From positions 1-13,157 of the forward strand of contig DIUS01000117.1 in the NCBI GenBank assembly GCA_002423075.1: a stretch of DNA of 13,157 nucleotides. Direction: 5' to 3'. The position numbers were made by a program, and so were the translations under genes. Under the pieces are notes generated by a model that did not search any database, was not told the origin of the DNA, and was given only the letters and a program-made list of their open reading frames with translations. This DNA comes from Microbacteriaceae bacterium UBA6152 (lineage in GTDB: Bacteria; Actinomycetota; Actinomycetes; Actinomycetales; Microbacteriaceae). Shown in pieces: positions 1 through 7,169 of the stretch (positions are counted from its first letter, which is position 1; every line of letters starts with the position of its first letter).

Positions 1-1204
1 GCTCGACCTCGGCGAAGCTCGTGCTGAGCGGCGAGAGGCCGATGCGCACGCCGCTCGGGTGCCGGAAGTCGGGGATGACCCCCTGCGCCCAGAGCCGCTC
101 GACAGCGATCGCAGAGTTCGGGTGGTCGATCGTCAGGTGGCTGCCGCGGCGCGCAGGGTCGCGCGGCGTGCTCACCCTGGCGTCGGGGATCAGCACGTCG
201 ACGAGCTCGACCGCGTAGGTCGTGAGCGCGATCGACTTCTCGCGGATCGCCGCGATCCCCGCAGCCTCGATGAGCGCCACCATCTGCTCGAGCGCCACCA
301 TGTTGAGGATGGGCGGCGTGCCGCTCACGAGCGACGCGACGCCCGGCGCGGGCGCATAGCCCTCGGTCATCGAGAACGGAGCTGCCGCCCCGAGCCAGCC
401 GGGGATCGGGTTGCGCAGCGAATCGTGGTGCCGATCGGCGACATACGCCCACGCCGGCGCGCCCGGCCCGCCGTTCAAGTACTTGTACGAGCACCCGACG
501 GCGTAGTCGACGCCCCAGGCATCCAGCTCGAGGGGAACTGACCCGACGGCGTGCGAGCAATCCCAGATGACGAGCGCGCCGGCAGCCTGCACCGCCGTGG
601 TGACCGCGGGCATGTCGGCCCACCACGAGCTGCGGTAGGCGACCCCGCTGAACAGTGCGGCGATAGTGCGCGGACCCACGCTCTCGGCGGCGAGCTCGGG
701 GGTGATGCCGGCGTCGAGCGGAGCATCCACCCATCGCACCGTCAGCCCATGATCGTCGGCGAGGCGTTCGAGAATGAACCTGTCGGTCGGAAACTCGTCG
801 CTCAGCATGACGAGCTCGTCTCGACCCGGGTTCGCGGCGATCGCGGCGCGCAGCAGCTTGAAGATGAGCACGCTGGTCGAGTCGGCAACGATCGTCTGAC
901 CGGATGCTGCGCCGAGGCACGCCGCCCCGATGCGATCCCCGAGCTCTGCTGGACGGGTGAGCCACAGCTCGTCCCATCCGCGGATCAGTCGCCCGGCCCA
1001 CTGCGTGCGCACGAAGTCGTCGAGGGCAGCGGGCACGCTCGCCACGGGGCGCCCGAGCGAGTTGCCGTCGAGGTAGGCGACGAGGTCGTCGCCCTGCACG
1101 AACTGCGTGGTGTACCCGGCGAGGGGGTCGACGGCATCGAGCGCGGCGGCGCGGGCGCGCAGTTTGGCGGGGTTCGCGGTCTTCGGGGAGTCGGTGTCGC
1201 TCAT
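1..1204 (-). CDS. kynU: Kynureninase, 3' end cut by the window edge
   Basis: PLP-dependent (aminotransferase class V fold) cytoplasmic enzyme that splits kynurenine to anthranilate plus L-alanine, or 3-hydroxykynurenine to 3-hydroxyanthranilate, in tryptophan catabolism. I translated the minus strand from the ATG at 1204. The family's N-terminal motif LDGNSLG is at residues 45-51. The cofactor-binding stretch DCSHAVGSVPLELDAWGVD leads into GCSYKYLNGGPGAP, with the Schiff-base lysine at residue 241. The visible end reads VRIGLSPLSTSFAEVE, typical of the kynureninase C-terminus. About 401 codons are visible against a usual length of 400-420, so only a short tail should be missing. The start is fixed by a -10-like TAGGCT ending 6 nt before the ATG and no Shine-Dalgarno, suggesting a leaderless mRNA. 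It lies 154 bp downstream of fbpC on the same strand, but with its own promoter. No other kynurenine-pathway gene is visible. Confidence 0.93.
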   Translation of the reverse strand, partial: MSDTDSPKTANPAKLRARAAALDAVDPLAGYTTQFVQGDDLVAYLDGNSLGRPVASVPAALDDFVRTQWAGRLIRGWDELWLTRPAELGDRIGAACLGAASGQTIVADSTSVLIFKLLRAAIAANPGRDELVMLSDEFPTDRFILERLADDHGLTVRWVDAPLDAGITPELAAESVGPRTIAALFSGVAYRSSWWADMPAVTTAVQAAGALVIWDCSHAVGSVPLELDAWGVDYAVGCSYKYLNGGPGAPAWAYVADRHHDSLRNPIPGWLGAAAPFSMTEGYAPAPGVASLVSGTPPILNMVALEQMVALIEAAGIAAIREKSIALTTYAVELVDVLIPDARVSTPRDPARRGSHLTIDHPNSAIAVERLWAQGVIPDFRHPSGVRIGLSPLSTSFAEVE

Positions 1205-1210
1205 GCCGCG

Positions 1211-1216
1211 AGCCTA
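1211..1216 (-). promoter_or_regulatory. -10 element of a probable leaderless kynU promoter
   Basis: Minus strand TAGGCT followed by CGCGGC and the kynU ATG at 1204. No convincing -35 hexamer is seen 16-18 nt upstream. The 6-nt gap would place the transcription start at or next to the ATG. The same arrangement is seen before three other genes in the window. Confidence 0.5.
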
Positions 1217-1281
1217 GCCGCGGCACGACGACGATCTATCGGTCACAAATTGCGGTCACGATGTCGCCCACTCGCAATACG

Positions 1282-1336
1282 CGACCGATGGATGCCTCGG
1301 ATGCGCAGGCCCTCGACCGATTGATGCGCCGGATGC
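1282..1336. repeat. Pair of 23-bp imperfect direct repeats, period 32 bp
   Basis: Copies at 1282-1304 and 1314-1336 share 20 of 23 bases. Both begin CGACCGAT, continue as GATGC after one mismatch, and end CGGATGC. They lie between the fbpC stop and the kynU start. A second, shorter direct repeat, CGGTCAC at 1240-1246 and 1253-1259, lies 36-55 bp upstream of the kynU ATG, around the -35 region, and could be an operator. Function is unknown for both. The 154-bp intergenic region shows no clear terminator. Confidence 0.55.
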
Positions 1337-1358
1337 CCGCACTCGGCGACCGCAGCGA

Positions 1359-2495
1359 CTACTGTGCGGCGAACGCGAGCCCGGGGCGCTGCACCGCGAG
1401 CCGCACGTCGTCGCCCACGTCGGGCAGCTCGACCGCGGCCATGCGCAGCTGCACCGAGGGGCCGTCGACGAGGTCGGCCGTGATCATGGCGTCGTGTCCG
1501 GCATAGGAGATGGCCGCGACGCGGGCGTCGGCGCCCGCCGCTGCTTGGGCGAGCAGGTCGGGTCGCGGAACGATCCACTCGGGGCGCAACATGAGCCGCA
1601 CCGCGTCGCCATCGGCCGGGGTGAACCCGACGGCCGTAGCCTCGACCGAGCCGAGCGCGCAGACGACGCGACCGTACCGCCACTGCCCGGGCAGTTCGAC
1701 GACGTCGCCGACGAACGAGGCCACCCAGTCGGAGGCGGGGTGCTGGTAGATCTCTTCGGGCGTGCCGAACTGCGCGAGACGCCCGTCGTGCAGAACCGCA
1801 ACGCGGTCAGCGAGCGTGAGCGCCTCTTCTTGATCGTGCGTGACGAGCAACGAGGTCGTGCCCTGCGTGCGCAGCAGCTCGGCGACCTCGCGGCGCAGGC
1901 CCGTGCGCAGCTGGGTGTCGAGGGCGGCGAACGGTTCGTCGAGCAGCAGCAGATCGGGTCGGGGTGCGAGTGCGCGGGCGAGGGCGACTCGCTGCGCCTG
2001 CCCGCCCGAGAGTTGATTCGGGGCGCGACCGGTGAGGTCGCCGAGGCCGACGAGCGAGGCGAGCTCGGCGATGCGTGCCTCCCGCGCTGATCGTGTCGAG
2101 AGAGCCCGGACACCTGCCGCGGCGCCTTCTGCAACTTCGGAAGGGAAGGAACTCGAACGGCTTTGACCGCCGCGTCCGCGCGGCACCGCGAAGCCGATGT
2201 TCTCGCCGACCGACAGGTGCGGAAACAACGAGGCCTCTTGCGGCACCCAGCCGATGCCGCGCTTCTCGGGCGCGATGGTGCGACGTGCCCGCGAAATCTC
2301 GCGGTCGCCGATCGTGATCGACCCCGACTGCACGGGCAGCAGCCCGGCGATAGCGAGGAGCAGCGTAGTCTTGCCGCATCCGGACGGCCCCAGCACGGCG
2401 ACCAATTCACCGCTGCGGATGCTCAGCGAGACGTCGTCGATCGCCAGCGTCGACCCGTGGGTCACGCTCACACCGTCGACGACGAGGTCGCTCAC
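1359..2495 (-). CDS. fbpC: Iron(III)-type ABC transporter ATP-binding protein (FbpC-like)
   Basis: Cytoplasmic ATPase that powers the importer formed with the two genes upstream. It is 378 aa from the GTG at 2495. Motifs in order: Walker A GPSGCGKT at about 36-43, Q-loop WVPQ ending at Gln86, signature LSGGQ at 162-166, Walker B LLLLDEP ending at 188, and H-loop His220 in VTHDQEEAL. A C-terminal region of about 140 residues looks like a TOBE/regulatory domain, with LMLRPEW. The GTG overlaps the permease TGA as GTGA (2492-2495) and has a strong Shine-Dalgarno, so the two are translationally coupled. The same reading frame stays open far upstream (to 4016), but that part is a shadow of the permease gene. 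Oddity: residues about 105-137, between Q-loop and signature, are longer than usual and rich in Gly, Arg and Ser. Family assignment is firm; the Fe(III) substrate is inferred from the partners and the iron box. Confidence 0.92.
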   Translation of the reverse strand: MSDLVVDGVSVTHGSTLAIDDVSLSIRSGELVAVLGPSGCGKTTLLLAIAGLLPVQSGSITIGDREISRARRTIAPEKRGIGWVPQEASLFPHLSVGENIGFAVPRGRGGQSRSSSFPSEVAEGAAAGVRALSTRSAREARIAELASLVGLGDLTGRAPNQLSGGQAQRVALARALAPRPDLLLLDEPFAALDTQLRTGLRREVAELLRTQGTTSLLVTHDQEEALTLADRVAVLHDGRLAQFGTPEEIYQHPASDWVASFVGDVVELPGQWRYGRVVCALGSVEATAVGFTPADGDAVRLMLRPEWIVPRPDLLAQAAAGADARVAAISYAGHDAMITADLVDGPSVQLRMAAVELPDVGDDVRLAVQRPGLAFAAQ

Positions 2496-4108
2496 AACTC
2501 CTCCTTGGCTGAACTGCGCACGCCCGACAGAATCACGGCCGGCACGGCCGCGACGAGCACGAGCAGCGCCGCGTACGGTGCGGCTGCGCCGAACTCGAAC
2601 ACCACCGTGCGGTTCCACAGCTCGGTGGCGAGCGTCTGCACCCCGGTCGGGCGCAGCAACAGCGTCGCTGGTAATTCTTTCATGGTCGCGATGGCAACCA
2701 GCAGGGCGCCGATGCCGACGCTCGGCAGCGCGAGCGGCACGGTCACCCGCCACCACGCCTGCAGCGGCGACAGGCCGAGGGTGCGCGCGACGGCGACAAG
2801 GCGCGGCGGAACATCTCCGAGACCCGCCCGCATGGTGCCGATCGCCTTGGGCATGAAGAGCACCGCGTAGGCGAAGACCAGCACGACGATGCTCTGGTAC
2901 AGCGCGGGCACGACGGCGAGCGCGAAGAATACGAGCGAGAGGCCGACGACGATACCGGGCAGGGCGTGCCCGAGATAGCCGACCGACTCGATCGCGGTGA
3001 CGAGGCGGCCCCGGTAACGCGAGGCGAGCGCCGCGATCGGCAGGGCGAGCAGCACGGCCAGCAGCGCGGCGGCCACGGCGACGCCCACGGTCGAGCCGAC
3101 CGCGTCGAGCAGCCGCGGCACGTCGATCGCGCGCAGGGTGGCGGCGTCGAGCAGGCGCGTCAGCAGCCCGAGCAGGGGCACGGCCACACCCACGAGCGGG
3201 GCGACGGCGACGACGGGCAGCAGCGAGATCAGCATCCCGCGCCCCACGGTGCGGGGCGCGACCGCCCGGGCAGCCGCACGCGGCAGCTGGCGGCGTGCGG
3301 TGCGCTCGCCCACCACGACGACGAGCGCGAGCACGACGAGCAGCAGCGCGAGGGTCGCGGCTTGCGCGCGGTCGAAGCTCGCCGAGTAGGCCGCATTGAT
3401 TCCCCACGTCAGGGTCGGAAACCGCATCATCGCCACGAGGCCGAAATCGCTCAGCGCATAGAGCGCGACGAGCAGCGAACCGGCGATCGCTGCGGGTCGC
3501 ACGCTCGGCCAGGTCGCCGCGAGGAACGCCTGCAGCGGGCCGCGCCCGAGCGTGCGCGCGACGCCTTCGAGGTCTCCGGATGCTCCGCGCAAGGCTGCGG
3601 CCACTGGCAGTGTCACATACGGAACCGTGACGGCCGTGAGCAGCAACCAGCTCGGCACAAAGCCGTTGAGGGAGGGAAAGACCACGAGCCACCCGTACCC
3701 GGCGAGGTACGAGGGCACCGCGAGCGGCAGCGCCGAGATGAGCAGCCACGTGCGCGCGAAGGGCACGCGTACGCGCGTGAGCACGAACGCCACGGCCGTA
3801 CCGAGCACGAGCGCGGTCGCCGTCGTCGCCGCGGCCAAGCCGAGCGAGTTCGCAGCGTACTCGAGCACGCGCCCGCGCGAGAGCGTCTCGATGATCGACG
3901 CCGCGCCCGACTCGAGCGCACGCACCAGCAGGTACACGAGCGGGATCGCCGCTGCCGCCGCCGCGACGGTCGCGGTGATGACGAGCCACAGCGGGGGGCG
4001 CAGGCCCGCCCCCCATCGCACCGCCCCCGAGCGCGACTGAGCCGCGGGGGTGGTCCGGGCATCCGGAACCCCCGCGGCGGTCGTACCCTGCTCGGGCGCC
4101 ATGGTCAT
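2492..4108 (-). CDS. fbpB: Iron(III)-type ABC transporter permease, fused double unit (FbpB-like)
   Basis: Integral membrane channel of the importer, 538 aa, the usual length for the fused FbpB/ThiP-type permease in which two six-helix units are joined. About 12 hydrophobic segments are visible from residue 41 to 530. Each half carries an EAA-type cytoplasmic loop that docks on the ATPase: residues about 181-205 (EGVARTLGRGPLQAF) and 437-463 (LVAVARTLGLSPLQAWW). The start at ATG 4108 gives MTMAPEQG. A second ATG at 4102 is possible, and neither has a clear Shine-Dalgarno. The first 30 residues are hydrophilic and variable. The gene begins 71 bp after the lipoprotein stop with no hairpin between, and ends overlapping fbpC by 4 bp, so the three form one operon. 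A related thiamine or other metal-type transporter is the alternative, but the lipoprotein and iron box favour ferric iron. Confidence 0.9.
   Translation of the reverse strand: MTMAPEQGTTAAGVPDARTTPAAQSRSGAVRWGAGLRPPLWLVITATVAAAAAAIPLVYLLVRALESGAASIIETLSRGRVLEYAANSLGLAAATTATALVLGTAVAFVLTRVRVPFARTWLLISALPLAVPSYLAGYGWLVVFPSLNGFVPSWLLLTAVTVPYVTLPVAAALRGASGDLEGVARTLGRGPLQAFLAATWPSVRPAAIAGSLLVALYALSDFGLVAMMRFPTLTWGINAAYSASFDRAQAATLALLLVVLALVVVVGERTARRQLPRAAARAVAPRTVGRGMLISLLPVVAVAPLVGVAVPLLGLLTRLLDAATLRAIDVPRLLDAVGSTVGVAVAAALLAVLLALPIAALASRYRGRLVTAIESVGYLGHALPGIVVGLSLVFFALAVVPALYQSIVVLVFAYAVLFMPKAIGTMRAGLGDVPPRLVAVARTLGLSPLQAWWRVTVPLALPSVGIGALLVAIATMKELPATLLLRPTGVQTLATELWNRTVVFEFGAAAPYAALLVLVAAVPAVILSGVRSSAKEEL
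2500..2505 (-). promoter_or_regulatory. Shine-Dalgarno that sets the fbpC start
   Basis: Minus strand AGGAGG lies 4 nt before the GTG at 2495, inside the last codons of the permease gene. It is the best ribosome binding site in the window and decides the start within a much longer open frame. Confidence 0.75.
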
Positions 4109-4179
4109 TGCTCTAGTGCATCACGTTTCTGCTGGTGGTCGGCAGGGACAGAAGCTTCGGCCCGATGCTCGACGACGGC

Positions 4180-5226
4180 CTAGATGAGACCCGCGTCGGC
4201 GAGCAGCTGCTGCGTCGTCGCGAGGTCGTCGAGGTCGCTGAGATCGAACTCGGGGTTGACGAGGCTGTCGAGGCTGGGCAGGCCCTCGGGCGCGTCGACG
4301 CCCGGCACGAGCGGGTACTCGAAGGTCTGCTCGACGAAGTAGGTCTGCGCCTCGCGCGACACGAGGTAGCGCACGAACTCGAGGGCGTCGGCATCGTCGA
4401 CGGCAGGGCTCAGGATGCCCGCTCCGGTGACGTTGACGATCGAGCCAGCATCGCCGGCGGCCAAGAACTTTAACTGCGCCCGCATGTTCTCGACGCCGGT
4501 TTCGGCGGCCGCGGCGTACCAGTAGTAGTGGTTGATGAGCCCGACATCGACGACACCCTCGTTGACCGCGGTCAAGATGGGCGTGTTGCCCTCGAAGATC
4601 TGGGGGTCGTTGGCCGCGAGCGCGGCGAGCCACTCTGCGGCCGCATCCTCACCGTCGAGCACACGCTGCGCGGTGACGAACGACTGGAAGCTCGCGTTGC
4701 CGGGGGCGACCCCGACGCGGCCCTTCCACTCGTCGCCAACGTAGGCGTCGATCGTGTCGGGAAGCTCGTCGGCGGTGAACTCGTCGCCGTCGTAGACGAC
4801 GACTCGCGCGCGGCCGGTGACACCGACCCAGCTGCCGTCGGTCGAGGTGAAACCCGCGGGCACGGCGCTCGCGATGTCGTCGGGCAGGGTCGTGAAGAGC
4901 CCGGCCTGGCTCAGAGCGCCGAGCGCTCCCGCATCCTGCGAGAGAAAGACGTCGGCGGGCGTCGCGTCGCCTTCCTCAAGCAGCAGGGCGCCGAGCTCGG
5001 CGGTGTTGCCGTAGCGCACCTCCACCTCGATGCCGCTCGCCGCCTCGAACTGGTCGATGAGCGGCTGCACGAGCGCCTCGTCGCGTCCCGAGTAGAGCGT
5101 GAAGGCGCCGTCGGCGGTGGGCTCGGCGGGTTGCTCAGTCTCGGTCGGCGCGGGTGCGGCGCAGCCCGCGAGCAACAGGCCGGTGGCGGCGAGGGCGGTC
5201 AGAGAGAGAGGTGCGGAAACGCGCAT
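4180..5226 (-). CDS. fbpA: Iron(III) ABC transporter substrate-binding lipoprotein (FbpA-like)
   Basis: Extracytoplasmic, lipid-anchored protein that captures ferric iron and hands it to the permease. It is 348 aa from the ATG at 5226. A signal peptide with a lipobox (LLLAGC, Cys22) is followed by a Pro/Thr/Glu-rich linker and then the periplasmic-binding fold beginning FTLYSGRDEALVQPLI at about 42. YGNTAEL (72-78) and DVFLSQDAGAL (92-102) are typical of the FbpA/FutA branch. The adjacent tyrosines in INHYYWY (Tyr234-Tyr235) sit where this family ligates Fe(III). The frame stays open 43 codons upstream to 5355, but that stretch runs through the iron box and is not signal-like, so the ATG at 5226 is preferred. 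GGAG lies about 11 nt upstream, a loose spacing. It is the first gene of the operon. Confidence 0.92.
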   Translation of the reverse strand: MRVSAPLSLTALAATGLLLAGCAAPAPTETEQPAEPTADGAFTLYSGRDEALVQPLIDQFEAASGIEVEVRYGNTAELGALLLEEGDATPADVFLSQDAGALGALSQAGLFTTLPDDIASAVPAGFTSTDGSWVGVTGRARVVVYDGDEFTADELPDTIDAYVGDEWKGRVGVAPGNASFQSFVTAQRVLDGEDAAAEWLAALAANDPQIFEGNTPILTAVNEGVVDVGLINHYYWYAAAAETGVENMRAQLKFLAAGDAGSIVNVTGAGILSPAVDDADALEFVRYLVSREAQTYFVEQTFEYPLVPGVDAPEGLPSLDSLVNPEFDLSDLDDLATTQQLLADAGLI

Positions 5227-5282
5227 GACGAATGAGCTCCAGAAGAGTAAGAAGGGAAAGGGACCGGCGACGCTGCCATTGC

Positions 5283-5301
5283 TAAGGATAGCCTTGCCTA
5301 A
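5283..5301. promoter_or_regulatory. DtxR/IdeR-type iron box
   Basis: The plus strand reads TAAGGATAGCCTTGCCTAA. Against the recalled DtxR/IdeR consensus TWAGGTTAGSCTAACCTWA it matches 16 of 19 positions, with mismatches at 6, 13 and 14. It lies 57-75 bp upstream of the fbpA ATG and covers the fbpA -10 element, the expected place for repression by iron-loaded DtxR/IdeR. It ends 54 bp before the -10 of the divergent Lrp gene, so an effect on that gene is possible but less likely. Confidence 0.85.
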
Positions 5302-5314
5302 ACCTCCAGCACAA
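5285..5314 (-). promoter_or_regulatory. fbpA promoter
   Basis: On the minus strand a -35-like TTGTGC (5309-5314) and a -10 TATCCT (5285-5290) are 18 nt apart. The predicted start near 5278 leaves a leader of about 50 nt before the fbpA ATG. The -10 lies entirely within the iron box. Confidence 0.6.
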
Positions 5315-5355
5315 CCCAGGCCCACTGTTCGCGACCGGCTCGGCGCCGCGTGCAA

Positions 5356-5361
5356 TACGCT
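5356..5361 (+). promoter_or_regulatory. -10 element of a probable leaderless promoter for the Lrp/AsnC gene
   Basis: TACGCT followed by CGCGGA and the ATG at 5368. No good -35 is visible at 16-18 nt. No Shine-Dalgarno lies between the -10 and the ATG, so a leaderless mRNA is likely. Confidence 0.5.
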
Positions 5362-5367
5362 CGCGGA

Positions 5368-5805
5368 ATGGACGCCATCGATTCGCGCATCATCGACCAG
5401 TTGCGGCAGAACGCGCGTGCTGGCTACGGCGACATCGGTGAAGTTGTGGGCCTCTCGGCCTCAGCGGTCAAGCGCCGGGTCGACCGGCTCGTCAGTGACG
5501 GCGTCATCCGGTCCTTCACGGTGCAGGTCGACCCCGCCGTCGACGGCATGGCCGTTGAGGCCTACGTCGAACTGTTCTGCCGCGGCACCGTCGCGCCCGA
5601 CGAGTTGCGGCGCATCCTCTCGGCCGTGCCCGAAGTCGTCGATGCTGGCACCGTAACGGGCGACGCCGACGCGATCGTGCACATCCGCTCGCGCGACATC
5701 GCTTCGCTTGAGGATGCTCTCGAACGTGTGCGCGTGGCCCCCAACGTCGACCACACACGCAGTGCGATCATCCTGACGAGACTGATCGACCGCCGCAACC
5801 AGTAA
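5368..5805 (+). CDS. Lrp/AsnC family transcriptional regulator
   Basis: DNA-binding regulator of 145 aa, the normal length for the family. Residues 1-48 form the AsnC-type winged helix-turn-helix (DSRIIDQLRQNARAGYGDIG, then LSASAVKRRVDRLVSDGVI). Residues about 50-140 form the RAM/AsnC ligand-binding domain, with YVELFCRG, VVDAGTVTGDADAIVHIRS and a C-terminal ILTRLIDRR. A GTG six codons upstream (5350) is in frame, but the ATG at 5368 gives the canonical MDAIDSRIIDQL start. It is divergent from the iron operon and stands alone. AsnC-family KynR regulators of kynureninase are known in proteobacteria and kynU is 4 kb away, but no sequence evidence links the two here. Ligand and targets are unknown. 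Confidence 0.93.
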   Translation: MDAIDSRIIDQLRQNARAGYGDIGEVVGLSASAVKRRVDRLVSDGVIRSFTVQVDPAVDGMAVEAYVELFCRGTVAPDELRRILSAVPEVVDAGTVTGDADAIVHIRSRDIASLEDALERVRVAPNVDHTRSAIILTRLIDRRNQ

Positions 5806-5861
5806 CCGCCTCGCACCCGGAGCGCCCAAACCGATACGAGGGCCTGCGGAGAAACGCGAAC

Positions 5862-5887
5862 CTGAAGTCTGTTGTGCAACCCTTCAG
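5862..5887 (+). terminator. Possible hairpin terminator after the Lrp/AsnC gene
   Basis: CTGAAG (5862-5867) pairs with CTTCAG (5882-5887), and an inner GTTG/CAAC stem (5871-5874 with 5877-5880) sits in the loop. It starts 57 bp after the stop codon. There is no T-run, so termination is uncertain. The remainder of the 5806-5996 intergenic region holds only a 5-bp stem (AGCGT/ACGCT, 5933-5947) and the methyltransferase promoter. Confidence 0.35.
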
Positions 5888-5960
5888 CCACGCCCACGAC
5901 CGAACCGAGTCCTCCTCGCTGATCCGCGCCTGAGCGTTTTCCACGCTGGCTCTGATACAG

Positions 5961-5989
5961 CTGACAAATGTCGCGGACATCGCTACCTT
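5961..5989 (+). promoter_or_regulatory. Promoter of the DNA methyltransferase gene
   Basis: A -35 CTGACA (5961-5966) and a -10 TACCTT (5984-5989) are exactly 17 nt apart, a close match to a housekeeping sigma promoter. Only 7 nt separate the -10 from the GTG at 5997, so the mRNA should be leaderless or nearly so. It is the most consensus-like promoter in the window. Confidence 0.6.
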
Positions 5990-5996
5990 TGGACTT

Positions 5997-7169
5997 GTGA
6001 CTCTCGCCCGCGACTTCGTGCCCAGTCGGATCAAGACATCCGACCCGCTGCACGAACCTCGGATGCTCACCGAGGCGGAACGTGAGGTGTTTCGAGTTCG
6101 ATCGAGGAACGCGCGCCGCGCCAAAGACACGGCAAGCCTCTCAAACCATGACGTCACTCACCTGGTAAACAAGCCGACCTTCGATCCCGCGCTCCTAATG
6201 CCCCAACAGGCTCGCAACGGACTCACCACCTTGTCGCTCTTCAGTGGCGGAGGGGGTCTGGACCTCGGATTCGATCGCGCTGGATTCGTGCACACGGGTT
6301 CGTGGGAGCTTCTTGACGACGCGGCAAGCACGCTGCGACGGGCACGACCCGATTGGGCAGTGTTTGGCGGCGAGGCTGGGGACGTGCGCGGCGTGGATTG
6401 GCGTCAGTACAAGGGGAACATCGCAGTCATGCACGGCGGTCCGCCGTGTCAGCCCTTTAGCAATGCCGGCAAGCAGCGCGGGGCGTCTGATCCACGAGAC
6501 ATGTGGCCGGAATTCGTGCGCGCTGTGCTCGCGGTGAAACCCGAGGTATTCGTCGCGGAGAACGTCGCTGCGCTCGCAACTGCTCGCTTCACTGACTACG
6601 TGGCGACCACCATCATGTCGCCGCTTTCATCGCAGTACACGATTCATCAAGTCAAGCTGCAGGCTTACGAATTCGGAGTGCCACAAGCACGGCGTCGAGT
6701 CTTCTTCGTCGGATTCCTCTCGGCCCGTCAGGGCGCGAAATGGGCCCCGCCAGTTCCGAAATTCCAGAGAAACACTGATCTAGGTAACCTTCCTGTTGTT
6801 GTTGGCGCCCGCCAGGCTCTCGGCCTTCAGCCCATCGGGTTCGACGACGTATCCCCAACAATTCGCAGTGGGCTCTCGGGGCCTCGTTTCACTACGTCGA
6901 TCTTGAGCAGCGTCTCAGCTCAGCGCCGATACGAGGCCCTCCAGATTTGGCCGAACGGAGTGGCGATCGATAGGCAGGCCGCCGCGCGGTTCGCTGCCAA
7001 GAACGGGCACTTTCGGCTTTCTGTCGCCGATGTCGCCTTGCTTCAGGGGTTTCCTGAGTGGTGGACGTTCGAAGGGGCGACCTACATGAAGCTGGGACAG
7101 ATCGGCAACTCGGTAGTGCCACCGGTGGCCTACGAAGTCGCTGGAAGTGTCGCGGCTTCCTTCAAGTAA
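5997..7169 (+). CDS. DNA (cytosine-5-)-methyltransferase, probable type II R-M modification enzyme
   Basis: Transfers a methyl group from S-adenosylmethionine to C5 of cytosine in a specific DNA site. It is 390 aa. C5-methyltransferase motifs appear in order: motif I LFSGGGGLDLGFDRAGF at 81-97 (AdoMet binding), motif IV GGPPCQPF with catalytic Cys151, motif VI AENV ending at Val190, motif VIII QARRRVFF from 230, a target-recognition region of about 240-345, and motif X GQIGNSVVPPVA near the C-terminus. A 70-residue N-terminal extension precedes motif I. The GTG at 5997 is chosen because a good promoter ends 7 nt before it. Base composition is visibly lower in GC than the neighbours, and its 3' end overlaps the convergent nuclease-like gene by 40 bp. 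The recognition sequence cannot be read from sequence alone. An orphan role is possible, but the nuclease next door argues for restriction-modification. Confidence 0.93.
   Translation: MTLARDFVPSRIKTSDPLHEPRMLTEAEREVFRVRSRNARRAKDTASLSNHDVTHLVNKPTFDPALLMPQQARNGLTTLSLFSGGGGLDLGFDRAGFVHTGSWELLDDAASTLRRARPDWAVFGGEAGDVRGVDWRQYKGNIAVMHGGPPCQPFSNAGKQRGASDPRDMWPEFVRAVLAVKPEVFVAENVAALATARFTDYVATTIMSPLSSQYTIHQVKLQAYEFGVPQARRRVFFVGFLSARQGAKWAPPVPKFQRNTDLGNLPVVVGARQALGLQPIGFDDVSPTIRSGLSGPRFTTSILSSVSAQRRYEALQIWPNGVAIDRQAAARFAAKNGHFRLSVADVALLQGFPEWWTFEGATYMKLGQIGNSVVPPVAYEVAGSVAASFK

Noticed and set aside
2496..4016. Upstream half of an 885-codon minus-strand frame that ends in the ATPase
   Set aside because: It is Arg/Ala-rich shadow translation across the permease gene. 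The true ATPase starts at the GTG at 2495 with a strong Shine-Dalgarno.
2966..4183. Plus-strand frame of 405 codons opposite the permease
   Set aside because: Composition is Arg/Gly/Glu/His-rich with no motif; the opposite strand encodes clear membrane segments and EAA loops.
5768..6157. Minus-strand frame of 129 codons spanning the lrp-methyltransferase gap
   Set aside because: It overlaps the ends of two supported genes and the methyltransferase promoter. There is no start signal and no recognised domain.
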